A DNA stretch of 64,000 nucleotides from Gloeopeniophorella convolvens (taxonomy: Eukaryota > Basidiomycota > Agaricomycetes > Russulales). Below, piece by piece: positions 11,584 through 23,461 of the stretch; position 1 is the first letter of the stretch; each line of letters starts with the position of its first letter. Below the pieces are notes generated by a model that had not been told where the DNA came from, did no database searches, and saw only the letters and a program-made list of their open reading frames with translations. The position numbers and the translations under genes were made by a program. Location: contig WTXD01000079.1 of the NCBI GenBank assembly GCA_022496205.1, positions 38,411-102,410 of the forward strand. The letters run 5' to 3'.

Positions 11584-12470
11584 TCAATGTTTCAATGATC
11601 TCTGATGCGGGAGGCGCGCTTGAGTGAGACCCTTAGTGAGAGGCGATAGTAACACACCTCGATGTGAAGCACCCTCTGACGCCGCGCGCTGCTTGAGGAC
11701 AGACCACTTTTGATGCAACTTGTGGGCATTCCAGGCCCAGATGCCCTCCGAGAGAGGGGCCCACGGAACCGCCCCGGTGTCCAAACGCAAGGCGGCGACC
11801 CTGTGGTTCCAGACAGATAGAGCCTGCGTAGTGCGAGAGACTGACTTGTGCACAAGGATTATAGAATCCTCATTCCTCAAACGGGCCACCCAGCCATCAT
11901 TGCGCGTGCGGGGCCCTAAGGAATCGTGCCTGTGCAGGTCCAAGTCAGAGACGTCCCCAAAGACATCGGGCCCTCACCATTTGTTGCGACACTGCCTGGG
12001 CCTGCGAGTTTGCCCCATGCGAGTGGATACCTCGTTCCAAAAGCTGCCCGGCCTCTGTGCGCTTGGACCCAAAGCTGAGGCGGAGAGATCTTGCATCATC
12101 TCCATCAGCGAGCCTCCTCGTCAGCGCTCCAACGACCTGAGACATTGTCACCCAATCGCGCGCGCACATCAGAGACGCATAGGCTCACCTTTGGTCTGCC
12201 CCCCTTTGAAATTCTTCGCGCGCAAATGCTAGCGCTCTCGGTAGTCTGTGGACGCGCGCCGGAGGGCCTTGCCAATCTTCCCCCACCATGGGCGTGCTCG
12301 TCAACCAGTCTGAGGGCACATCAGCACCAATTGAAGCAGTCCAAGGGGATGCCTGGATGTGCTTGGTCAACTCCGCGTCCTCCACTGCTGACCACGGACC
12401 TTTGCCTCCGTTGGGTACAACATCCGACCAATCGACATACCGGCAAAGGAACGTGTCGAACACGATTTGA
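11584..12470 (-). pseudogene. Reb1/TTF1-like Myb DNA-binding protein, broken
   Basis: Myb/SANT repeats can be read on the minus strand in shifting frames. A GPWS..ED..L start lies near 12400-12350. A second block, WGKIGKALRRAS..YRER, lies near 12260-12180. After an intron (GTGAGC...CTCAG, about 12190-12139) comes GRWSADEEA, then a block ending in FW.EVSTRMG...RQCRNKW. Another intron (GTGAGG...CACAG) joins that to a tail with ILVHK and a final W..HKLHQKW segment. This order (W..IG..L.R, then W..VS..MG..R.RQCR.KW, then ILVHK and W..H.L..RW) is that of fungal Reb1/TTF1-type Myb proteins, which bind rDNA terminators or promoters. Defects are a frame change between the first two blocks, TAG where a Trp is expected after RER, and a one-base loss after GRWSADEEA. 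The family assignment rests on motif order, not on a search. Confidence 0.62.
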
Positions 12471-13068
12471 ACAAGCGTGAAACGGCGGCGCGCGCAACTC
12501 CGCACGCCGCCAGGATTCGCGCGGCCGCCAGGTACGAGGGCGGGCCGCGTATTATACAAGACGAGTACAGGGAGCGCAATCAACAGGACTGTACAGGAGC
12601 AATCGCTGAGACAAGGCACAAGCGCGAAACAACGGGAAAAGGATGCTGAACAGAACAAGAACGTAAGAGTCGCCAAACCACAAAGTAAAGGGAGGGTAGG
12701 AAGGGTAGCGCAAAAATAAGGCCTGGCGAGAAGAAATAGAGAGTTAAGGGGCCAAGAGGCTCCCGCGCTCCTTTTCAATCCTTTCGCCAGGTGGCACAGG
12801 GATCCCGCACGAGATCGCCCCTCTGCGGCTCACAGCCACGGACGTCCGTGCCCTGCACCTGCGGTCCCCATCGCGGCGAGAATGAAGCTGCTTGCCGGGT
12901 GCCGCTGCCCGGGGTCGGGCGCGGGGCGCCACGACGTCTGCGCGAGCATGTTGATTGACCTCATGTAAACACGTTTGAACATGATGAACGCGATGGCGGC
13001 GCGCACACCGCGCCCCGGGCACTCCCGCGCTTCGAGCCAATGTCAGCGGCAGCCATGAATGTTACGTA

Positions 13069-13247
13069 CAGTCCAACTTGTCCTAACCCATAGCAATTGG
13101 TGGAAGGTCAAAGCTATGGGTTATCACAGGTTATGGAGTTTGGGATTTACTAGTGGGCCCAAATCCGTGTTTCCATAGGTTGAGAAAACCTGCGGGTTAT
13201 CAGAGGTTATAGGCTATGACAGGTATGGGTTAGGACAAGTTTGACTG
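13069..13247. mobile_element. MITE with TA duplication, 179 bp
   Basis: The ends are inverted copies (CAGTCCAACTTGTCC at the left, and the reverse complement CAGTCAAACTTGTCC at the right, continuing through TAACCCATA). The element is flanked by TA on both sides (13067-13068 and 13248-13249). Internally it has several shorter copies of GGTTAT-type words. It has no coding capacity. TA duplication with CAGT ends fits the Tc1/mariner group. Confidence 0.75.
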
Positions 13248-13794
13248 TAGTTAGCCGCGCACCTAAGGAGCCCCAGATCCTCTGGTCCCGGACCCCGCCG
13301 AAGATGCGACGATCGAGGCCCTCCTTGGTCAAGTCATGTTCCTAAGGGCAATAGTTACAGGACTGACAGACATAGGTGCGCACGTACCTCTTTGGAACGC
13401 TTGAGCGCATCCCTGAGCAGGGCATCCTCCTCCTTCGTGAACGGTCCTGTCCGCACGGGTATCCCTGTCGTACAGATGGTCACTGCGCGCGCTTCAGAGG
13501 CGCATACGTGACTCACCTTCCCTCTGGAGTTGCTCCACGGGGTCCCAGCGCGTGGCGAGCTGTTCCGTCACCGTTGGGGATACGGAGTACGAGGACGGCG
13601 TCGTGGCGGCGTTTATAGGATAACCTGCAGATGACCGTCATTCTTTATCACACATTCATTATTTAGATACTGACGCTGCTAAACGGGTCTGATACTACTT
13701 TAAAAATGTATTCTGCGGTCGGGTAATAAGCCTCGGGGGGCATCAAGGAGGAGGAGGGGATGGTGAGGTGGACGAGACAAGAAATTGAATTTCC
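13248..13794. other. No supportable gene
   Basis: Short open frames only. Nothing recognisable. Confidence 0.4.
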
Positions 13795-13925
13795 GTGCGC
13801 CTGATAATACGGTTGTGCAACTTTATGGTAGTCTCGGTGGGGCGGATCACAAGATTCCCAAATGTGGCACATCTCGTGACCTCGGGGATTCCGACCGCCC
13901 GGCGCTTCACCGAGAGGGTTCAAAG
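13795..13925 (+). repeat. Diverged relative of the MITE at 46.7 kb
   Basis: About 120 bp aligns with the reverse complement of 46730-46862: shared blocks include TTTATGGTAGTCTCG, GCGGATCACAAG and TTCCCAAATGTGG. Only one of the two inverted ends is clear here, so this copy is partial or decayed. Confidence 0.6.
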
Positions 13926-14124
13926 CTTGGAAGGACGAGGGTCTCCCGGTGCAACTTGAGCTATAGTGCATAGCACTCGGTGCGTGTGCATTGTCTCCGC
14001 CACTACGACCATGCTGAGTTGGCTCCCGCGGGTATAACGCGGCACAATACGCTACGTGCCCGTGATCCCGTTGTCTCGTGACTCTGCCCATCCTCGCCTC
14101 GAGGTCCCTCATCAGCAAACTGGC

Positions 14125-14375
14125 GGAAAAATGATCGGCGATGATCAGGAGCGATCAGCCCGATCGGCCTGATTATTTTGCGGGGGCGTCGTTCAGCTAC
14201 GAGCTCCCTGATCCACCCTGAGAATTATGATTATTATCCACCCTCACTGATCAGCGAGTGGCCAAACTGACCATCCGCGCTCAATCTGTTCCAGTACGAC
14301 TGCACTGATAGAGCATGATCATAATGAGCAGCCTCTGATCAGACATAGTCCTGGCTGATCACTCACTATCATACT
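14125..14375. repeat. TGATCA-rich cluster
   Basis: The word GATCA or its complement TGATC recurs roughly ten times in 250 bp (for example ATGATCAGG, CTGATCAGC, CTGATCAGAC, GCTGATCACTC) in otherwise non-coding sequence. A similar cluster is at 16085-16350. Confidence 0.5.
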
Positions 14376-16084
14376 GTTTGTACTTCAACCATGCACCAGC
14401 ATATATATTATTTTTGGTACAGTACTACAAATACATTTACTGTACTTAAATACTATACATCGACATCCCGACACCCACCCTGCTGCCACCTTCACCATGT
14501 TCGATGTACCAATGTACTGAAAGGGGCACAGACATGAGCTCAGCAAAAGATAGCGGGCTATATACCAAAAAGTGAGTACGGCCACGGCGATGGAGCAATG
14601 AGCCTGGAAAGTAAGTAAGCAGATGCTAAGTGATTACTCCGGTATGATGGAATGAGGGCATGCGCCATTTCCTCTGAGACACCTAGATTGTAAACCCTGA
14701 GGTAAGAGGTGAGTGAGCTTCCAGAAAGATGATGCAAGAACTGGGGCGTACGCAGGCCCCAGGGTGCCCAGAACCCAGTGCTCATAGGCTCAGATAGGGG
14801 CTACAATAGAACTTTTCAGTCAACGGGGTGTCAAGACAGCAGCAGGGAGAGCTACCCTGTGCAGAGTAAGGATGCAACACATCAACAAAGGAGTTGAGCG
14901 ACCGGGGGCACGCAAGTAAGTAGTAGCTGGAGGGAGGATGCAAGACATCCGAAGTCGCGGGCCTGCGTCATGTCGGTGCCCGGGGTTAGCCGATGGAGAA
15001 CTCCGGACGATGGATTCGGATATCCAACTGCAATGTCGACTGAGCGATTTCGCGCATCGCTCCCTCCTTGCGCCACTCCCGTTACCACTTCTGTGTACTC
15101 ATCACAGCTCTCTAAACTCTTACACTATCTCATCCAACTTCATGCAAGATAAGCGTTACATGAAGCATTTCCGGAGATCAGCCATCACGAGCGCACCCTC
15201 GGTCAAGCTCTCGAGCTGTTCCCCACCGCTCTCGTGAAGACCGACTCCGGGGCAACGTGCTCAACGCCACGGCGCTGTCCCGAGCAGCTCAGCGGTGCGC
15301 ACTTGCCCCGCCCTCCCCGCCTCCGCGACACTCACGAGCCACCCACCCCACCCTAGGCACACCGCCTGGCTAGTGCTGATGGCCCGGCTGCGCAGTCACC
15401 GCCATGCTCGCTGCGACGCTTGGCGGCTGCACATCGCAATCGACGCGCTCTTCTGGTAGCCCAGCTAGGTCCCGATGCCTGACGCTGCGTTCTATGTGTG
15501 GCTGGGCGCTGCGCTTGCTGTGTGCCCCCATGGGTGGGTCACTTCGCCAGCAATGACGGACATATCTCCGGATAACCTCAACAAGGACCGTACCGCACAA
15601 ATGCACTCTGCCGACCATGCACTGAGTCGCGACGCCATGAAGACACCCACGCTCGCGGTCACGCCGGTGCTCGTGCATCCACACGCAGGTGAGGGTGGGA
15701 CGAGGGTGGGATCGCTCGGGCGTGGAATAGCTGTGCCTAGAATCCCGGTGGTCTTGTGTCTGGTCGGGTCCGCGGCGACGCCGATTCTCTGTATATGCAA
15801 TATTGACTCTTGTCTCTCTTCCATCTCGACTATCTACTCACGCTCGACCTCGATTCGTGGTATATATTCAACCCCTTTCTCCTCTGCCTTGTGCCGAACG
15901 CATCCGTACGCAACCCTGGTTTATCACCTTCGCTCTGCACCCGTGCCCCACTCCGATTGTTGCACCTGTAGTCGTAACATATTTAAATTGCCTAATGCGA
16001 GCGTGTGAACACATACTTGCTGCAATTGCAACTCCTGTTCGTCGACTCGGCTCGATTTGGAAGGGGTGGTGAGCGGTGAGCGAG
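14376..16084. other. No supportable gene
   Basis: Open frames on both strands are short and carry no motif. A TA-rich patch lies at 14400-14460. Confidence 0.4.
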
Positions 16085-16350
16085 TTGGCGCCGTTTGATG
16101 ATCAGACACGGTCAGGATAGTCGGGTGGTGACCGGTGATCATGGACGAACAGCGGGGATCGTGCCCTGATCAGACACGAACAGCAATGGTGTTCTGATCA
16201 TGCATGAACAGCTGTAGGGGTGCTCAATCATAATGAACGAGGTCGACGCGACACGACTTGAGGCCGACCACCCTGCTATCAGCGGCTGATCAGCTCCCTC
16301 CCGCTCGGATCGTCCCTGATCTCGATCAGGGCCGGTCAGCGCTGACCGGA
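16085..16350. repeat. Second GATC-rich cluster with palindromes
   Basis: It contains TGATCAGACACG twice within about 90 bp, CTGATCAGC, the palindrome CCCTGATCTCGATCAGGG (about 16313-16330) and GGTCAGCGCTGACC just after it. The composition resembles the cluster at 14125-14375. Confidence 0.5.
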
Positions 16351-19012
16351 CTTGGACCGGACCGCTCAGCTTGGTCATTCTTAGGAGGATTTGCAGGCGG
16401 CCTATTCCAACGCTACATCTCAGCTTCCCACTGCGCGCATCCTCCACCAGCGGTTCGGCATCTCGTCCCCCCGCTTTGGCTGCCGGGTCAGCGAAGACAT
16501 GCGCCGAGTCTTTGTATACTGTCCGGCATCCGCATCCCTCTGGGAAGCCTGTTCACGCTAGATGCCTGCCAGTCTGTCCGGACCCCTCACCGGGGTCGAA
16601 ACTACCTCATCCGCGGATGGACTGCATAACTCTGCTGTTTTCGAAAGCATGCAGTCGGAAGGCCTGTCCTAGCCCCTTGCAGCCGAAATCCCTGTGTCTC
16701 CTCCTCGGGATGGATCTACGACACCAGTGCAGACGCCGCTCGAGGACGCCAGCCCATCCTGGCAGCTTTACTCTGCCGAAACCCGCCCTATTCGGAAAGG
16801 GTCAGCGTTCATAGCCTCCGGGCTTTTTCGAGACAACCGTCGGATCAGCGCCGTGCCAGTGCTAGTGAGATCACGGAATTCATTGCATGTTCACGCGCAC
16901 GTGAGACAAGGATTTCGATTTCGAGGTCCAAGTCGTTTGAGAGGAGAGCTTCCCCTGTGCTTCCTATCCGATAGCAAGTCGCTCTACATCCGGCCGACCG
17001 CTGATGTCCCCGCTTCCATTGTTTCACACCGCTGTCCGACCATTCCTTCCGTTTTCTCTCCCTTCGCCCAGCTTGACTCTCACTCCGTGTCGCTGATCAT
17101 CCTCATCCTGAGCCAACCTGAACCTTCCGCATCAATCACCCAGGTCTGGTTAAATTCGCCTTGAATTCCGCTGCACACTGTGCTTCCTTGTAGATGGAGC
17201 CTTCACGCATCAATGCATCGCGCTTCGTAGGGTAAAGTTCATCCACGCTGGCCAGGCTCCGCCCGAATTTATCAGCTGCATTGCGCTGCAAGAAGAGAGC
17301 CCGCATTCAAGCGCCAACTTTCTGAGCAATAGGATGCCCCTTCTTGGAGTCACACTCACTGGGAGCACGCTAGAGGAATTCTTGGCTCTGAACTTACTTG
17401 CAAACCCTCTACCGTGATCCGCTACGCTTGCTGAAATTGATGTCATGTCACAGGCCTTTGTCTCAGCATAAAGCGAGTGCCCTGGTTCCCTTCCTTCTCT
17501 TTTCGCGACTCCCTCCCTTAACGTTCAACCTGAGTGCCCGCCCATGGCTGCACGGAACTCGCATCGTAAGGCTCTCATTTCAACGGTTATGGTCTTTCAC
17601 CATAGCTCAATCGCTTACTCACTGAACAGTCAACCTAGCAGAGAGCCTGCCTGCCCCGAGTTTGGGCAGTGGGTTGAGCGTTCCTGGCACCGGGTACGAC
17701 CAACTGGACCTGCAAACAGCCACGGAGGAAAAATACGCAAGTCTCATTACACAAGTCCCAGGGACGCATGTAAGCCTTTCGATCCCGAGCTACCCTGATC
17801 CCCTTGCTCACTTACAACCTATGTCGTGTTGGCTATAGAGTACGGAAGCACCCCGTACTCTCCCAAAGCTCTGTAACACTCACCGACCCTTCGCCACCTA
17901 TGTTCAGGGCCTAGGCGCGCTTTCTCCACCGGCGCGTCCTCCGGCCCCCGCCCTCGCCCTCGCCCTCGCCCTCGCCCTCGCCCTCGCCCTCGCCCTCGCC
18001 CTCGCCCCCGCCCCCAGCGACCCAGCCCCTGCGTTCACGCAGCCATCTCTTGGCAATACCTGGGGTTCTCCGCCCCCGTACTTGGTTTCTAGGCGCCGTT
18101 CTCCACCTCAGCACGTGCCCCCGGAAACGTCGATGTTCCCTATGAGCCACACATGCGCTCCTCCTATCTCCTTTCTTCCCTCACGAACCCCGCCCTCCCC
18201 GCGCAATCCACAACTCGCCACTCCCGCTCACTATTCTCCTCTCCCTGTGCGGAGCTCTCCACCTGCCCTCTTTCGGTTCCTCGGGTGCCAGTGGGGCAAG
18301 GCGATGGCGCAGAGCCAGAGCAGGCTGATCTAGAATCTGGCTTGAAAGAGTCATCTGTGGCTACGGATGCTGCAGAACACTCAAGACCGTCCCCTCTGCC
18401 TCAAGGTGTTCGTAGTGGTTACTTTTTCACCGTTAGCAACCCATCTGGCCCTAATGAGTTAGTCACCCCTGCCTATGAACGCAGCTTAACTGACCCTAGT
18501 CCAATAGGGAGTATGTTGTAAACGTCTGGGACAATGACAACCAGCACAGGACCCTTTGCTTCCGGCACCATCAAGAGGTCAACCGCTTTGTCTTAGCAAT
18601 GATGCTTGATACTGCCTAGTAGGTCGGCTCAAGGCATCAGTGTTTGAACCAACGTTTGCACCGCGGGGGGCCGCTGTTGGCTTAGCACCTACTGAGGTCA
18701 CTCGAAAATCCCTCCTGTATCTAAACGATTGTCTTCCGCTGTTGATACGCGCCAGTGAGCCTCTGAGTCGCTGAGTTGAAATAACAAGTGAATTGTGCGA
18801 GCTTGCCACCCCCGCATCAACTTGACTTCCGACCGGGCCACTTAACTCCGGGCCACTCTGAGTTTCGCACTGCATGCAGATGCTCGGCAAACCCCGGCGG
18901 CAAAACCTTTCGGACTGGCCACCTCTTGAGAGCAATATTGTCTTTGACTCCTACATGATACCACCCTCTTTTTTTAAAAATCTGGATCAACATCCCTCAA
19001 CAGCATAGGTAA
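16351..19012. other. No confident gene; Ser/Pro-rich open frames
   Basis: Plus-strand open frames at 16371-16814 and 18153-18521 are Ser/Pro-rich and end without splice partners that I can fix. They may be exons of decayed genes, but no motif supports this. A hexamer array lies at 17950-18006. Confidence 0.35.
17950..18006 (+). repeat. (CCCTCG)n microsatellite
   Basis: About nine consecutive copies of the hexamer CCCTCG, perfect except at the ends, where it decays into CCCCCG. On the complement it would encode an alternating Gly/Glu run. Confidence 0.95.
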
Positions 19013-20070
19013 GTGACCATGGACGCTCTTCAATCTAGAAAACAGGGTTTTGTACGGATTGATCAAACGCAGCTGCTCACCAAACTTCCCAGCGTTGCAG
19101 TACGCGCTGCACCGGCAGCACAGCCACCGGCGGACGAGATGGCCAGGCAAGTTGCCAGGACATACCCGCCAATGGCCGGTTGGTTCAACTTCACGTCACG
19201 GAGCATGCAGATCAACAAGTCAGCGAGTGGCGCACCCTATGAGCTGTACCCGAGTACTATTCACATCCCTGAACTGCTCGAGCAGAGAGTCGCACACCGT
19301 GAGGTATGTCCCTCCCCTCTCCCACGCGGTAGCACGACCAGCCACTAACACTCTAGATGCGCACGCATGCCCACCCGCCTTCACAGTCCTAACAATGTAA
19401 GGTGCTGAGCTGCCCTCGTATGTATTGCCCCCGCCTGAAGCGATCACAGAGGATGCCCTCGGGTGTGACACGAACGTCCCGGCATCTCGAGCGCGCACCT
19501 TGCGTTCGACGGCGACCCCACGCCTGGTTCCTATGCGCACGCTGCCGGGTAACGCAGGTGTTGCGTGTTTCTCCGAATGCATGCGGCCCGGTTCTGAGGA
19601 GTGCGTGCCCACGGGCACACAAGCTCCCGCGGCGAGGTGCGTGCGCATATGCTCCCGCTCTTTTTCTGTCACTGAAGTCCATCCCGGCACTGCACTGCCT
19701 TCAGCCCACCTCGAATTCATCCAGTGCACACCGTTCGCAGACACCACGCACTGGCACGTGGTCCATCCGTCCAAAGTACCTTAGCGACATGCAACACACC
19801 GTGGCGACGCTCGCCGGTACGTCAAGGTGAGTGCTGCAGCAGGTCGTCACTCCGACCACAGAACACAAGGTCATGGAGACTGCTCACCCACCCGCGCCTC
19901 CGACAAACAGTGTGCCGAAGCGGTGTTCACCAGTGGAACCCGTACACGTCGACCCGCGTCGACTGCTGAACTTCTGGGAGCGCGATAACATCAGCAACGG
20001 AGACTGGACCTTTGGCATGGGCTGCGACCGCCTGCAGCTGCTCCAATTGCGGATGGGCGGATCCGCGTGA
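19013..20070 (+). CDS. Tentative multi-exon hypothetical gene
   Basis: The first segment, 19013-19303, starts at ATG and ends at a good donor (GAG|GTATGT). Its 97 codons have ordinary composition (Gln/Leu/Ala-rich, with a Tyr/Pro/Trp patch). Open segments at about 19395-19784 and 19831-20070 on the same strand could be later exons, but more than one frame is open, and the complement at 19220-19774 is open as well. I recognise no domain. It may be a decayed gene. Confidence 0.28.
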
Positions 20071-22281
20071 GACGTGGGACCCGTGTCTCGGTTGCTGACT
20101 TCGTCCGATCACAGAAGACGGGGTTGTCGGGCGCGCTGTGGGCACTCACGAATCTACTCTCGGGTGTCACAACCTCTCGGATTTTCTCTTCTCACGTCCT
20201 GTATCGCTGACTTGCTTGCAAGGCCATTCCCCATTCATAATTGTTGCCAGGCGCTTAGTGCTTTGCAAATAAGACAAAACATCGATGATCCTTCGGGGTT
20301 CGCTTTATCTCGGCCCAATTGTGCGGCGCTAATCTTACACTCACAATGGTGGTTCTCACCAACTCTCCCCCAAGCCTGACTTCCTGGTTACTTGTCTCAT
20401 TGTGGGTGCAGAATGGTATCCTCTTGCTGTACAAAATGCTGGAGTGTAAGCTCGTGTTCCATTCCGCACCTGGACTTCCGGCCGGACCGACTTCCTGCCA
20501 GACCCCTTGCCAATGCCTCCTCCCCTCGACTACCTTTACCCCACCCGACCACATTCTCCCTAGCACCCGCATGCAAGAATCAACGCCAAGGCCTGTCTCC
20601 ACGGACTAATGACGCACAGCAACACTACGCAACTGGAGATGCAATAGTCACTCGCGCGCCATCACTTTCGTATGTTTCTGTTTCATCCGGCCTTTCGAGC
20701 CCCAGCACCCGAAATTCTGTGTGGTTACCCCACTGTAAACATACTTAAGCTGCCTTAGTCACGTAGTATAACATATACTAAACCCAAGCTTTGGTCATCA
20801 GCACTTCACCACTTGCGGTTCCATTTGTCCCTTTACACCCCTCCCACTTGTCCGACCCGCCACGCATCCTCGTTCTGAGCTAATACAGAGTCTAGACCTC
20901 ACCGCGATATTCTATGTTGATTGGGCAGCTGTCGTATTAAGTGACTGACGAAAGCATTGGCGCTTCATTGAATGGTTGTAGTTGTTGTAGCGTTGCCTTA
21001 CTACGAACGTTATGAATACAACGATAGAAACCCCGGAATCCAATTGGAATCCATCGACTTCATCTTTACACCTTCCATCAAACATATCCTATTGTCTGCT
21101 GCAAGCAAGGCAGGCGCCGCTACAGGCAGCGCTTCTCGAGTGTGCCCATGCATTTGTAACCCCTGACTGCAGGTATATTATTTCTACTTATGCCGATCGC
21201 GGAAGTGGAAGACAGTCGTTCCGCTGGATGGCGTTGTGTTCGCTATCCAGAAACTGCGCGTTTTTCCTACCTTGCACGCTTTGAAGGTCGTGCCGATCGA
21301 GGTGACGTTGCATACAATACCTGTCGGAGATTATAGCCGTACTTTCGCAATTTAGATAGGCATGGACACTACCATGGCCCGGTGACCCTTGTGGCCTTTG
21401 TGGCACTTGCAGCTGCTTATCTCGGCCTACAAATTCTCGAGATTTCTGGAATATTTGAACGTGGGTGGCGCCGCCCTTGGTAACAGGGGCAGTGACAGAA
21501 GTCGAGACTCGAAGGGCCGCTGAGCCCGATCTCCGCGAAGGGCGTTGAAGCGGCGTCTTGGATGCCGTTCCGCATGTTCCTGCAGAAAGTGGTGCATCTT
21601 GTGGTTGAGCTTGCATCTGAGCCGACTTCAGGCTGAGGGTCCATTGCTGCATGGTGCTCCATCTTTCTGCACCCAAGCTGTGTGGCAACACAGCCGCGTG
21701 AAGAGGCCAATAGCGTGCTCATTGATGCTACCACTATGACGAGATTATTATACGCATAGCATGTAGGTGATATTTCACCATGCAACAAGAGCGCGGTTTT
21801 GTGTTGTGTTCGGCCAGCGTCGAATCGTTGACAGCTGCAGCGACAGATTACCGGTCAAGCGGTCAAGCGTTAGCGCAGATCCCAAGAAGCCCGTTCAACA
21901 GCACACCTCGTCAAAACTCTTGCTTTACACCGGCATGTCCCATCCCCGCGCCCCCGGCCGCAAGATCAAGTATGCTTCAAGCTCGTTCCTCGCAGCTTTG
22001 CAAGGACGCAGTCTGGAGTTGCAGCCTGAAACGGAGGCAGGAGTGAGGGCAGAGGTCCGCGAGGGTTGCCGTGCCGATAACCGCCATGACCTTACGGGCA
22101 AAGGTGTCCACGTCGATTTCCGGGACCTTCAGAAGGATACGTGTGGAGTTGAATATGAGAGCGACGTTTCACATGCAGGAGTGCTCAGGAAAACGTGGGC
22201 AGATGCTCTGGATTGCGTAAGTTGTTCGTACTGCTCGCGAACTACGCGGTCCAACTTACGCACGCAAGGTCACGCGTCACG
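20071..22281. other. No confident gene
   Basis: A minus-strand frame at 21188-21691 (about 167 codons) is open and has unremarkable composition. It lacks a start context and motifs and may be a remnant. The upstream part of the gene at 22282 may extend here: a GTAAGT donor at 22217 and an acceptor near 22268 are visible. Confidence 0.35.
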
Positions 22282-23461
22282 ATGCTCGATCGCGTGGGCG
22301 GCGGCTTTTCATTGCTACTGCATGCTCCCGGTTTTTTGCCAGAAAATCAATCTCTCACGCCGGACAACCTGGTCATCGACGGTTACATCCCCCCTCGCGA
22401 GGCTACAAACCACAGGGACGCTCTGCAAGAGCCCATCAACAGCATCGTCGAGATCTTTGCCAGAGATGTCGCTCTGCCTTACCTTCGCTGCGCACAAGAG
22501 TATTACAAGGCGTCGAAGATACCACGCAAATTGACGCACGTCTCCAGCCCCGTCAGCATAGCCCTCGCACCGGAGAGTGGCAGCTCTCACATCCGTTTTC
22601 GCCCAACCACACGCTTGCCTCTGTTCGAGGACGAGGATGCGGACGCGGACGAGGCTCTTTCCTCGTACGGCCGACAGATAGGCTGGGATGCCCTTGCTGT
22701 GGAGTCCCTCCGCATGGAGCCGCGCAGCCCGACCCTCTCAGGTGAGTGATCAACCCTCATTTAGCCTTTCACAGCTGAGCATGTGCCCAGCTCCGGCTTC
22801 TTCGAGCAGCGTACAGAGCGGATCGGGCAACGTGACTGTCCGGCCGCAGCGCCTGTGCACTCGCCCTGGACCATCTCCCTCCGAGTCGGCTCCCCCTTTG
22901 CAGTCTTCCGACAAGTCATTGTTCGAACACCCTCCGACTCCTGCGCAGCGGCGCTCTGCTTTTGTGCCATTTCATTCATCCGCCCCTGATTCCGTGACTC
23001 CTACGAAACGTTCGGTCCGCAACGCCTTTGTCTCTCCAGGTCCAGGGGAGCTCCCACCGCTCCGATTTGAACCGCCGCATGTCACTGATTCATTTCAGCT
23101 CCGCCATCGTGGCACGGAGGCATTGAACGTGCACCGCGAGCATGACTGGGACGTTACCACTGCCGCGGGGACATCAACACCCGCACAAAACGATGGACAG
23201 CTCCATTTGGGTATTGAGCCTATAACAGAGGGCATCCTCAAGAGGCTGAAGGTCTCAGCTGACATCTATCCGAGGTTGCGCATCTTGGCAGCGTCTCACC
23301 CACCATCGGAGTGGACGATAAGGCTTCAAGCCCCATTCTACGGGCTCAATGCCAACGAGGCCACCACTGTTTCTGTCGCAATAGCGGCAGACTTCGGGGT
23401 GGACCTTGCTTCAGTGTGCAGGGCGGTGGGTAGTCAATCCACCTGTACGTCGAGATCGTGA
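22282..23461 (+). CDS. Spliced hypothetical protein, about 376 aa
   Basis: Exon 1 is 22282-22741 and exon 2 is 22791-23461. The 49-nt intron has a GTGAGT donor and a CCCAG acceptor, and the phase fits. Exon 1 encodes a mixed globular region and a short acidic run of Asp/Glu (DEDADADE). Exon 2 begins Ser/Pro-rich and ends in a folded-looking segment that includes a short leucine/isoleucine-rich helix. I recognise no family. The 5' end is uncertain: the frame is open upstream, and a GTAAGT donor at 22217 suggests an earlier exon. The 3' end may also be spliced, since GTGGGT occurs about 30 bases before the stop. No defects are seen. Confidence 0.5.

Noticed and set aside
12471..12778. Hydrophobic N-terminal extension of the Myb frame
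   Set aside because: It is Leu/Cys/Ser-rich and does not fit Myb proteins. It is probably upstream non-coding sequence that happens to be open.
17950..18006. Hexamer array as a telomere or CRISPR-like repeat
   Set aside because: The unit CCCTCG is not a fungal telomere repeat and has no spacers. It is an ordinary microsatellite.
19220..19774. Minus-strand 184-codon frame
   Set aside because: It competes with plus-strand segments that have a good donor site. Its composition is Arg/His/Gly-rich, and no motif supports it.
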